Part shown: piece by piece, positions 1-6,685 of the stretch
Layout: each line of letters begins with the position of its first letter
Position numbering within the stretch: position 1 is the first letter of the stretch
Assembly: GCA_012523155.1 (NCBI GenBank)
Contig: JAAYJB010000434.1
Coordinates: forward strand, 1-8,486
Length of the DNA stretch: 8,486 nt
DNA from: Synergistaceae bacterium
Lineage (GTDB): Bacteria > Synergistota > Synergistia > Synergistales > Aminobacteriaceae
Reading direction: 5' to 3'
Translations under genes and position numbers: made by a program
The notes under the pieces: generated by a model
The model's input: the letters and a program-made list of their open reading frames with translations, nothing else
Told to the model about the DNA's origin: nothing
The model's database searches: none

Positions 1-514
1 ACTCCGATGCCCTGACGGCGAGTTCCTCTATGTCGGGAGTCGCCGGCGATATCTTCATCCATATAGGGACGGAAACTGTCTCCCTGAGCGCTTTTGCAAC
101 ACTGACGAGGGGCTCGATGGATTTCCCCGTATAGTGGGTCGAGAACTCGAAGATATCCGGTTTTACCTCTCTTTCAAGTAATTTTCCCAGATTCCGGACA
201 TCGTCAGGTGTATAACCGATGGATGTTACCAGGGGTACTCCCGCTCTTTTTATTTCCCGGTATGACTCGAGATACGACTCGACGGGAAGCTCTGACCAGG
301 TTTCACAGTTAAGGAGCCCTCCGCAGGAGCTCTTTCGGATCGTTGGACGCGGATCCTTCGCCGGCATGACTGAAACGGTTTTTGTCACAATGCCTCCGGC
401 TCCGCCAAGGATGGCCTCGCGGAGCCTGGCAGGAGATCCGACATTCGGTCCTGCCGCCGTCAGTACAGGGTTTGAAAAGTAAACGCCGTTCACTGTTGAA
501 GAAATAGTCGCCAT
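1..514 (-). CDS. DHOD/PreA-like FMN oxidoreductase, 3' end beyond window
   Basis: This is the N-terminal 171 residues of a TIM-barrel flavoprotein of the dihydroorotate dehydrogenase / dihydropyrimidine dehydrogenase (PreA) family. Family signs seen: NPVLTAAGPN (15-24), GGAGGIVTKTVS (37-48) with the flavin-contacting lysine K45, the PRPTI...GGLLN stretch ending in N69, and WMKISP (152-157) with K154, equivalent to the second conserved lysine. Oddity: where class 1 enzymes carry the catalytic N-x-S-C-P-N loop, this protein reads EFSTHYTGKS (123-132), so the active-site cysteine and its flanking asparagines are absent. It is therefore unlikely to be a true dihydroorotate dehydrogenase of pyrimidine synthesis. 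The ATG at 514-512 follows a GGAGG with 7-nt spacing, 19 nt after the stop of the SsnA-like gene, so it is the fifth gene of the hydroxylase operon. Inferred role: redox step on a ring product of purine or related heterocycle breakdown. The C-terminal half, and any ferredoxin domain, lies outside the window. Confidence 0.82.
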   Translation of the reverse strand, partial: MATISSTVNGVYFSNPVLTAAGPNVGSPARLREAILGGAGGIVTKTVSVMPAKDPRPTIRKSSCGGLLNCETWSELPVESYLESYREIKRAGVPLVTSIGYTPDDVRNLGKLLEREVKPDIFEFSTHYTGKSIEPLVSVAKALRETVSVPIWMKISPATPDIEELAVRASE

Positions 515-533
515 TATCCTGCCTCCAGGGTAT

Positions 534-1832
534 TCATCGAGATTGGAAACGATTCGCCAGTTTTCTGGCAGCCCTCTGGGCTTCGCGTCTCAGGGCCTGT
601 ATGCTGTGTTCCGGGAATTCCCCTTTTATCCAGAGGATTCTTCCGTTTACAGCCGTCAGGAACGCCCTGCCTCCTTTTGTACCAAAAAGAAGGTGCCCGA
701 GCAGATTCGATTCATGTATGGGGGAAAGGGGAACGTAATCCAGCACGGCAATATCGGCTGCCGCTCCCGGATGGAATCCGAATACGCCCGGAAGATGCCT
801 CGAGAGAATTTTCGCCGGCCGCCTGAACATCATGTTCTCCATCCTGGGAAACGGTTCTTTGTTCCCTCCCCCCAGGAGATAGTACGATCTCAGTGCCGAA
901 ATAATATCCCCTGTCATGCCGTCCGTTCCCAGGAGGTGCCCGGGAAGGCGTTCCCTTTCAGGGAGCCCTACCCGGTTGTTGGCGTTCGATTCAGGATTCA
1001 GCACGACCACTGCCCCGGTTTCTTTCAGGATCCGGTAATCTTCTTCACCGAGGTGGACACAGTGTATCAGGAAGCTGTCTCCGTCGATCAGTCCGAATGA
1101 GCGGAACCTGTCTACAGGTCCGGAGAACCCCTCAGCCCTGCAGAAGTCAAGATCAACAATTGCCTCCCCGCAATGGGCATGGATCGGCATTTCCTTCGGT
1201 TTTGAACGGGAAATGAATGAAAGGGTTTCGGCCGATAACGTGATATTGGCATGAAGGCCGAACATGCCCGCGAGAAAGGGATTATCCCTGTGCTGCTCCC
1301 AGAAAGAAACGTTCTCTTCCACTTGGCGCATCATGGCTTTTTGTCCGCGCCTGTCGGAAGTTTCAAGACAGAGGATGGCCCTGATGCCCGCATGGACCAT
1401 TGCTTCTGCTTCAAGGGCAAGGCTTCCCCGATCAAGGTTCATGGAAGCGTGATGGTCGAAAACAGCGGTCACCCCGTAGGAAAGTGAGTCCAGTGCCCCC
1501 AGGAGCGACGAGTAATACAGAATATCCTCATCGATGGAGCTGTCGAGCTTCCACCAGAGGTTTTCGAGTATTTCCGGGAACGTGTCCGCCGGACCATCGG
1601 GAGAAAAACCTGGGGCAAAAAAGGAATACAGGTGGTGGTGGAAGTTTACAAGCCCCGGAATGATCAGCCTTCCTTCCACGTCGTAAAAGGGTATACCGTC
1701 TTTTTTCACCGACTCCCAGGGGCCTATCTCCCTGATTTTTCCCTCGCATACCCTGATTGCCCCGTTCTCCAGGAACAGTCCGCTGCCGTCCGCGACTACT
1801 CCCCTTCCTACAACGTAATCGGTCCCGTACAT
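534..1832 (-). CDS. ssnA: SsnA-like amidohydrolase / aminohydrolase
   Basis: A 432-residue metal-dependent hydrolase of the amidohydrolase superfamily (guanine deaminase / chlorohydrolase branch), cytoplasmic. Metal ligands visible: the HxH pair H65 and H67 in IPGLVNFHHHLY, H220 with E223 in IHAHCGE, H257 in LIHCVHLGEED, and D304 in LLGTDGMTGD. The N-x-x-S-N-x-N-N motif (279-286) is also present. Resemblance to E. coli SsnA as I recall it is strong across the whole length, especially NLWWKLDSSIDEDILYYS (91-108) against NLWWRLDRALDEESLYYS, plus the DHHAS motif (126-130). SsnA is a known member of enterobacterial and clostridial clusters for anaerobic purine/uric acid use and of selenium-dependent hydroxylase clusters; its exact substrate is unsettled. 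An AGGTGAGG ribosome binding site lies 8 nt before the ATG at 1832. That site overlaps the stop codon of the molybdenum subunit gene, 10 nt upstream, which suggests translational coupling. Inferred role: deamination or hydrolytic ring opening of the hydroxylase product. Confidence 0.9.
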   Translation of the reverse strand: MYGTDYVVGRGVVADGSGLFLENGAIRVCEGKIREIGPWESVKKDGIPFYDVEGRLIIPGLVNFHHHLYSFFAPGFSPDGPADTFPEILENLWWKLDSSIDEDILYYSSLLGALDSLSYGVTAVFDHHASMNLDRGSLALEAEAMVHAGIRAILCLETSDRRGQKAMMRQVEENVSFWEQHRDNPFLAGMFGLHANITLSAETLSFISRSKPKEMPIHAHCGEAIVDLDFCRAEGFSGPVDRFRSFGLIDGDSFLIHCVHLGEEDYRILKETGAVVVLNPESNANNRVGLPERERLPGHLLGTDGMTGDIISALRSYYLLGGGNKEPFPRMENMMFRRPAKILSRHLPGVFGFHPGAAADIAVLDYVPLSPIHESNLLGHLLFGTKGGRAFLTAVNGRILWIKGEFPEHSIQALRREAQRAARKLANRFQSR

Positions 1833-1842
1833 GCTGAAAGCC

Positions 1843-4170
1843 TCACCTGCCGGCCTTGGCCTTGATCGCAGCCAGCACTTTTTCAGGAGTCATGGGCAGT
1901 TCGCGGAGCCTGATCCCAACGGCATCGAAAATTGCGTTTGCGATCGCAGGTGCAGGACCGTTGATTCCGATTTCGGAAATCGACTTCGCACCGTAAGGGC
2001 CGCTCGGCTCGGAGGATTCGGCGAGAATGGCCTTTACTTCCGGAATGTCGAGGCTTCCGTATATCTTGTAATCCCAGAACGAGTTGTTGGTCATTTTCCC
2101 CTTTGCATCAAAAAGGTATTGTTCCGTGAGGGCATAGCTTATTCCATTCAGCGTTGCCCCCTCTATCTGACCGAGAGCGAGCACCGGGTTTATCGGCTGG
2201 CCACAGTCTCCCGCGGATACGAACTTGACTACCCTGACCCTGCCTGTCTCCATATCAACGTCCACTTCAGCGAAGTGGGCCATGAAGGGAGGAGGTGATT
2301 CTTCACCGAAAAAGGATGCCTGGGCCTGTATCTGGAACTGGTTTCTGCTGTACATGGAATAGCAGGCGATCTCACTGAAAGGGATTTCGGAACCATCGGC
2401 GCTGTTGATTACCTTTCCGCCTTTCCCGATAGAGAGATTCCCGACAGGAGCACCTGTCATCGAAGAAGCCGTGGACAGTAGCTGTTCTCCTATCTTTTCT
2501 GCGCAGCGAAGGACGGCCTGTCCGGAAATATAAGTGGTGGAGGATGCATAGGCTCCGGTATCGAAAGGGGTAAGATCGGTATCGGACGAGAGAATGACTA
2601 TCATCTCTACAGATATCCCGAGCCTTTCGGCGGCGATCTGGCTCAGTATCGTATCAGATCCTGTTCCTATGTCAGTTGCACCCGCGAAGAGGTTGAAAGA
2701 GCCGTCGTCGTTCATTTTCATTGAGGCGCTTCCCATATCCACCATGGCTATGCCTGATCCCTGCATGGACACAGCGGCACCCACACCCTTGACGACTGAG
2801 CCGGACCGGAGCCGTTTTCCCCTGAGTTCATTCCAGCGGATCTCTTCAGCTCCCCTATCAAGGCATTCAGTGAGCTTGCAGGAACGAACGATCTGGCTGA
2901 CTCCCTCCGTACCTTCCCCTATGGCGCGGAATACTTCTGAAGTCTCTCCTTCCCGAATATGCCATTTCTTCACGTACTCGACAAAATCTGCCCCGACCTT
3001 CCTGCATATGGCATCCACGTGCTGATTGAAGGCGAAATAACCCTGCGTCGCACCGTATCCCCTGTAGGCTCCGCCGACCGGAAGGGTGGTATATACTGCG
3101 TGGCCGGTAAATGCCATGTTCGGTATTTTGTTGAACATGGGCAGGACTTTGGATGCTGCGTTTGAGAGGACAGTCAGGGCGTGTGCTCCGTAAGCTCCGG
3201 TATTCATCAGATCGTCCATTTGAAGTGCGGTGATGGTGCCGTCTTTTTTGAAACCCGACTTCACCCTTACCCTCATGGCATGCCTGGTGCGGACCGTGGT
3301 GAAAACCTCGCGGCGTGTCAGTTCAGCTCTCACGTTTCGCTTGTGTTTCCAGGCTGCGAGAGCAACGTAGGGTTCGAGGATGACTTCCTGCTTGCTTCCG
3401 AATCCGCCTCCGATTCTCGGCTTCACTACACGGATGCGGTGTAGGGGGATTCCCGTGGTCATGCTCACTATCCTTCTGGCGTGAAAAGGGACCTGTGTCG
3501 AGGAATAAATCACGAGTCTTCCGTGTTCATCGAAGGATGCTGTTGCCGCATGGGGTTCCATGGCGCAGTGGCTTGTACAATGGGTATTGTACGTTTCTTC
3601 CTCGATGAAATCCGCCTCGGTAAATCCCTTTTCCACGTTTCCGAATGAAAACAGAACTTCGCCTGCTATGTTCTGCTCCGGCCTGTATGCCACGGGAAGG
3701 GGTGCGTACTCATCCTCACCGTGAATACGAGGAACATCCCCGTCCATTGCCTTCTCCGGGTCGAACAGCGGCAGCAGCAGGGTGTATTCCACCGCAATAG
3801 CCCTGGCTGCCGCCCGTGCCGTTTTGTCAGATTCGGCCAGAACCGCCCCGACAATGTCCCCTGCATATCGAACTGTTTTGTTGAACAGCCTTGTGTCGTA
3901 AGGGGAAGGTTCGGGGTAGCCCTGCCCCGCAGTTGTGAAAAGACCGGACGACGTGTTCCCGGAGTGAAAAACGTCTACGACTCCCTCCATTGCCCGGGCG
4001 GGGGAATCATCGATAGCTGTTATTTCGGCATGAGCATGGGGTGAATAGAAAAATGCGAGGAAAAGAGGATCTTTCACCGTGAAGTCGGCTGTAAAAAAAG
4101 CAGAACCGCACGCCAGGGAAAGGGAGTCGACTTTCAGGACAGGCTTCCCCACCACAGAGAATTCATTCAT
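1843..4170 (-). CDS. xdhA: Molybdenum hydroxylase large subunit (xanthine dehydrogenase family)
   Basis: A 775-residue catalytic subunit of a xanthine dehydrogenase-family enzyme, about the usual length for a separate molybdenum subunit. The N-terminal aldehyde oxidase/XDH a-b hammerhead domain spans roughly 20-130 and the cofactor-binding domains the rest. Motifs: RIGGGFGSKQE (252-262), GAYRGYG (367-373), DIGTGSDT (500-507) contacting the pterin dinucleotide, and GAKSISEIGINGPAPAIANA (727-746), whose E733 is the conserved catalytic glutamate. R370 sits where bovine XDH has Arg880. At the place of bovine Glu802 this protein has Q261, a feature I associate with bacterial anaerobic relatives. 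There is no in-frame TGA and no CODH-type active-site loop, so it is not CO dehydrogenase. It hydroxylates a carbon of an N-heterocycle using water; purine is likely but not proven. The ATG at 4170 overlaps the 2Fe-2S gene end by 8 nt, and a strong AAGGAGG (4187-4181) lies inside that gene. The symbol is by family; the E. coli XdhD/selenate-reductase-like branch is also possible. Confidence 0.92.
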   Translation of the reverse strand: MNEFSVVGKPVLKVDSLSLACGSAFFTADFTVKDPLFLAFFYSPHAHAEITAIDDSPARAMEGVVDVFHSGNTSSGLFTTAGQGYPEPSPYDTRLFNKTVRYAGDIVGAVLAESDKTARAAARAIAVEYTLLLPLFDPEKAMDGDVPRIHGEDEYAPLPVAYRPEQNIAGEVLFSFGNVEKGFTEADFIEEETYNTHCTSHCAMEPHAATASFDEHGRLVIYSSTQVPFHARRIVSMTTGIPLHRIRVVKPRIGGGFGSKQEVILEPYVALAAWKHKRNVRAELTRREVFTTVRTRHAMRVRVKSGFKKDGTITALQMDDLMNTGAYGAHALTVLSNAASKVLPMFNKIPNMAFTGHAVYTTLPVGGAYRGYGATQGYFAFNQHVDAICRKVGADFVEYVKKWHIREGETSEVFRAIGEGTEGVSQIVRSCKLTECLDRGAEEIRWNELRGKRLRSGSVVKGVGAAVSMQGSGIAMVDMGSASMKMNDDGSFNLFAGATDIGTGSDTILSQIAAERLGISVEMIVILSSDTDLTPFDTGAYASSTTYISGQAVLRCAEKIGEQLLSTASSMTGAPVGNLSIGKGGKVINSADGSEIPFSEIACYSMYSRNQFQIQAQASFFGEESPPPFMAHFAEVDVDMETGRVRVVKFVSAGDCGQPINPVLALGQIEGATLNGISYALTEQYLFDAKGKMTNNSFWDYKIYGSLDIPEVKAILAESSEPSGPYGAKSISEIGINGPAPAIANAIFDAVGIRLRELPMTPEKVLAAIKAKAGR

Positions 4171-4630
4171 TGCTGCTCATCCTCCTTGCGGCGAGACGGA
4201 CCGCCTCGAATATTTTTACATACCCGGTACACCGGCACAGGTTCCCGTCGAGAGCTTTTCTGATCTCGTCATCGGTCGGGTTCGGAGTTTTCTGCAGAAG
4301 GCAGAAAACGGCGAGTATCATTGCGGGAGTGCAGAATCCGCATTGAATTGCCCCGGCCTCCACAAAAGCCTGCTGGATCGGATGGGGAGAATGGATCGAG
4401 CCTATTCCGGCGACCGTGGTGATCTTCTGTCCTGCGGCTGAAGCGGCAAAAACCTGGCATGAGTTGACCAGTCTTCCTTCAAGGATCACGGCGCATGCTC
4501 CACATTCACCCTCACCGCAGCCCCTGTGCACTTCCGTGTGTCCATTGTTCCTGAGCACGTCGAGAAGCACGGCATCGGGCGCAAAAGACCATTCCGCTTT
4601 TTTCCCGTTGACGATAAACGATCCCTTCAT
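4163..4630 (-). CDS. xdhC: Molybdenum hydroxylase 2Fe-2S subunit
   Basis: A 155-residue iron-sulfur subunit that passes electrons from the molybdenum centre to FAD. The N-terminal plant-type ferredoxin domain binds one 2Fe-2S cluster through C38, C43, C46 and C58 (GCGEGECGAC then NSC). The helical domain binds the second through C97 and C100 (QCGFC) and C132 and C134 (LCRCTGY). All eight ligands are present, and the length is typical for the stand-alone subunit. I chose the ATG at 4630-4628: it overlaps the FAD-gene stop as ATGA, is preceded by a G-rich GGTGGGGGG stretch, and gives the normal N-terminus MKGSFIVNGK. An in-frame ATG at 4669 would add 13 residues that only read through the end of the FAD gene and has a weak ribosome binding site. 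The 3' end carries the ribosome binding site of the molybdenum subunit gene and overlaps it by 8 nt, so the subunits are co-translated. Confidence 0.93.
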   Translation of the reverse strand: MKGSFIVNGKKAEWSFAPDAVLLDVLRNNGHTEVHRGCGEGECGACAVILEGRLVNSCQVFAASAAGQKITTVAGIGSIHSPHPIQQAFVEAGAIQCGFCTPAMILAVFCLLQKTPNPTDDEIRKALDGNLCRCTGYVKIFEAVRLAARRMSSNE

Positions 4631-5454
4631 CTCAATTCCCCCCCACCAAGCAGGACTGACTTCAGACATCTTTCGACGTGCACTGCGGCTATCTCCGAAA
4701 GATACTCCGCGGAACCTGCCGGCTTCCGCCCGAATGTTACCCGGGCCATCTTTTTCACGTCGAGAGATGCCAGTTGTGAAAGATCTTTTCCGTTCAGCCC
4801 GTCTTCGATCCCGCTCAACCGTGTTACCCGTTCCAAACCTCCCGATACTGCAGCACGGACCTTTTCGATTTTCGACCCGTTTTTTCGTGCCACAACTGAG
4901 ACAGTGAAGGCCGGATAGTCGAATCCTACCCTGACTTCCCTGTAATAGCAGGAATCCCAGTCCGCTGCATCAGGTAAGAGAACTGACGTTACAAGGGTTC
5001 CCTGTTGTACCGGCCTGTTGGCCAGCCAGGAGGAAAGGTCGTAGGTCCCGCTGTTTTTTCCCTCTGTGCAAATTTCCCCCTCAAGGACGGAAAAGGGCCC
5101 TATGAGGTCAGACCAGGGAGGAAAAAACGATACGCTCCCTCCTATTGTGATACGGTTTCGAAGGGGTGTCGACGCGGCAGAGCCGAGAGCAGCGACGAGA
5201 ATGCAGTCAGGACAGAGGTTTGAGAGATTTTCGGCAACGGAAGCAAACGTTTGGCTTGCTCCTATTTCAAGAATCCCCTTCTCCATTTTTAAATAGTTCA
5301 GGGGGAGTTTCGCAAGATCCACCACACCTGAAAAAGAGGATAATCCGCTCTTTACGAGGCCGGTCCCGCCGCCGTGAGGAACAGTCCTTTCTCTTGCGAG
5401 GAGTGCGGCGGCCTCATCTATAGTTTCCGGGAAATACCACTCGATCCTGTTCAT
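4627..5454 (-). CDS. ygfM: Molybdenum hydroxylase FAD subunit (YgfM-like)
   Basis: A 275-residue FAD-binding subunit of the xanthine dehydrogenase / CO dehydrogenase medium-chain family. The FAD_binding_5 domain covers roughly 1-170, with the pyrophosphate loop HGGGTGL (27-33), the IGASQTFASV segment (64-73) and LRNRITIGGS...SDL (98-117), equivalent to the usual RN-x-A-T-I-G-G-N motif. The small C-terminal flavoprotein domain follows, with AAVSGGLERVTRL (201-213). There is no extra 4Fe-4S insertion of the 4-hydroxybenzoyl-CoA reductase type. It takes electrons from the 2Fe-2S subunit and delivers them to NAD(P)+ or another acceptor. It is the first gene of the five-gene run, with an AAGGGGGAG ribosome binding site just before the ATG at 5454 and a 96-nt gap to the MocA-HD gene upstream. 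The short length and the SsnA neighbour favour the YgfM branch; XdhB is the alternative name. Confidence 0.88.
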   Translation of the reverse strand: MNRIEWYFPETIDEAAALLARERTVPHGGGTGLVKSGLSSFSGVVDLAKLPLNYLKMEKGILEIGASQTFASVAENLSNLCPDCILVAALGSAASTPLRNRITIGGSVSFFPPWSDLIGPFSVLEGEICTEGKNSGTYDLSSWLANRPVQQGTLVTSVLLPDAADWDSCYYREVRVGFDYPAFTVSVVARKNGSKIEKVRAAVSGGLERVTRLSGIEDGLNGKDLSQLASLDVKKMARVTFGRKPAGSAEYLSEIAAVHVERCLKSVLLGGGELR

Positions 5455-5472
5455 GCTTCTCCCCCTTTGCTG

Positions 5473-5510
5473 GTCGTTTGGAACAGCTTCATACTTCCCC
5501 GAGGAACGAC
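5473..5510. other. Imperfect inverted repeat in operon leader
   Basis: GTCGTT at 5473-5478 is matched by its exact reverse complement AACGAC at 5505-5510, and inside this pair GGAA (5480-5483) can pair with TTCC (5495-5498). The structure has unpaired bases on both arms, so it is a weak stem. It lies between the MocA-HD stop and the FAD-subunit start and could be an operator or leader hairpin. No run of T follows on either strand, so it does not look like an intrinsic terminator. Confidence 0.3.
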
Positions 5511-5526
5511 GTACCGCAATTCCTAA

Positions 5527-5554
5527 ATATTAACTTTAACCCAATAAAAGTCAT
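5527..5554 (-). promoter_or_regulatory. Weak candidate promoter for the hydroxylase operon
   Basis: On the minus strand, ATGACT (5554-5549) and TAATAT (5532-5527) are separated by 16 nt, four of six matches to each consensus hexamer. It sits in the AT-rich start of the 96-nt gap before the FAD gene, and the upstream hexamer overlaps the MocA-HD stop codon. It may let the hydroxylase genes be expressed apart from mocA. The match is poor enough that read-through from upstream is an equal alternative. Confidence 0.25.
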
Positions 5555-6669
5555 GAGTCCAGATGCCCGGAAAGGTTCAGAAGGGATTGGACCGTAGATC
5601 CAGAAGCTCTTTCAAGCATGCGGCACACTCGTCTTGCCCTTGCAAAGCGCCTTCGTATGTTCGTCCATGCTTCAGGAATCTTTCCGTATTTCTCCAGTGC
5701 TCTTTTTTCCCGTTCCGAAAGGGATACTATCCTGTCTCCCATAACCATCTTGTCCGCAAGAAAAACGATCGCCGCCTCGGGAGATGCTCTCGGGGGGAGA
5801 TCCATGTGGACTGCCGCGATCCTTGCTATTTCGGGGAAGCCGCATGACTTAAGAAATGCTTCCGCTGCTGAATGGTGATCATCCATGGTTCTGCAGACAT
5901 CGTGAAGGAGGGCTGCCGCCCTGACAAGTGCAATAGAGATATGAAGATTCCCGGCGACTCCATTCGCCAGTGATTCCGCCGCTTCGGAAACAATGCGACT
6001 GTGCGCCGTCACTTTTTCAGGAGTTCTCGCGATCCGGAACAGGGCCCGGATTTCATTTTCAGAAGGTATGGATAGGCTGTTCAGCCTCTGCCTTGTCCGC
6101 AGCAGGTCTTCCGGAGTATCCATATCCATAAGAATTCCTTCGTCGGCAACCGGCAGGTCAGCCGCACTTGATTCCCTTGTCTCCAGAAAGCCCCGCAGCC
6201 CCCCTTCACCTTCAAATGTCAGGATATGAGGGATAAACGAGGCGCCTATTACGGGTGGATGTCCTCTTTCTCCGAGAAAAACAGGATGTATGATCCCCCG
6301 GTATGATGCACGCGCTGCCAGCAGCCTGATCGTTGATGGCCTGACGGAGGCGCAGTCGGCCGGAAGGATAAGGAATGCCCTTGAAGCGGGTGAAAGAGAC
6401 GCGGCCCCGGCCTGTACAGAAGAATACATCCCTTCCGGGAACCGGCTGTTAAAGACAGGTTTTGCCCCGTTTCGCAGTATGACCGGTTCAAGCGTTTCTC
6501 TTCCGTAGCCTGTGACTACCACAATTTCCCATATTCCGGCAGCTTTTGCGGATCTAATTGAACGTTCAATTACCGTTGTTCCGTTGAGCGGTGCAAGAGG
6601 CTTGAAAAACCCCATCCGCCTGGAAAAACCGGCTGCCAGGATAACTGCTGAAACATTAGGATGACTCAT
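5551..6669 (-). CDS. mocA: MocA-like cytidylyltransferase fused to HD domain
   Basis: A 372-residue two-domain cytoplasmic protein. Residues 1-195 are a MobA/MocA-type nucleotidyltransferase: LAAGFSRRMGFFK (11-23) binds the nucleotide, followed by VVVTGYG (50-56), NSRFPEGMYSSVQAG (74-88), LPADC (102-106), GHPPVIGASF (136-145) and MDMDTPEDLL (181-190), all matching E. coli MocA (YgfJ). This family transfers CMP to molybdopterin to give the cytosine dinucleotide cofactor of xanthine dehydrogenase-family enzymes, which fits the hydroxylase genes that follow. Residues about 215-345 are an HD phosphohydrolase domain with H223, H256-D257 (LLHD), H265/H266, H288 and D306. E. coli MocA is about 190 residues, so the HD part is an added domain of unknown role. 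I start at the ATG at 6669; an in-frame ATG at 6777 would overlap the transglycosylase gene by 92 nt. The ribosome binding site is weak (AGGCG, 13 nt away), so translation may depend on the upstream gene, 16 nt before. Confidence 0.88.
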   Translation of the reverse strand: MSHPNVSAVILAAGFSRRMGFFKPLAPLNGTTVIERSIRSAKAAGIWEIVVVTGYGRETLEPVILRNGAKPVFNSRFPEGMYSSVQAGAASLSPASRAFLILPADCASVRPSTIRLLAARASYRGIIHPVFLGERGHPPVIGASFIPHILTFEGEGGLRGFLETRESSAADLPVADEGILMDMDTPEDLLRTRQRLNSLSIPSENEIRALFRIARTPEKVTAHSRIVSEAAESLANGVAGNLHISIALVRAAALLHDVCRTMDDHHSAAEAFLKSCGFPEIARIAAVHMDLPPRASPEAAIVFLADKMVMGDRIVSLSEREKRALEKYGKIPEAWTNIRRRFARARRVCRMLERASGSTVQSLLNLSGHLDS

Positions 6670-6685
6670 ATGATCGTGTTTTCGC

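Noticed and set aside
1..514. Housekeeping dihydroorotate dehydrogenase (pyrD)
   Set aside because: The catalytic N-x-S-C-P-N loop is missing and the gene is in a catabolic operon with no pyrimidine synthesis neighbours.
543..1100. A 185-codon plus-strand open frame
   Set aside because: It is antisense to the SsnA-like gene, whose metal-binding motifs are intact; no domain and no ribosome binding site support it.
3721..4044. A 107-codon plus-strand open frame
   Set aside because: It is antisense to the Mo subunit, without family similarity.
1843..4170. Selenocysteine or CO dehydrogenase identity of the Mo subunit
   Set aside because: There is no in-frame TGA, and the active-site loop is GAYRGYG, not the cysteine-containing CODH loop. 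Any selenium would be a labile cofactor ligand, not selenocysteine.
4631..4669. Upstream in-frame ATG for the 2Fe-2S subunit
   Set aside because: The extra 13 residues only read through the FAD gene, the ribosome binding site is poor, and the ATGA overlap at 4630 gives the family's normal N-terminus.
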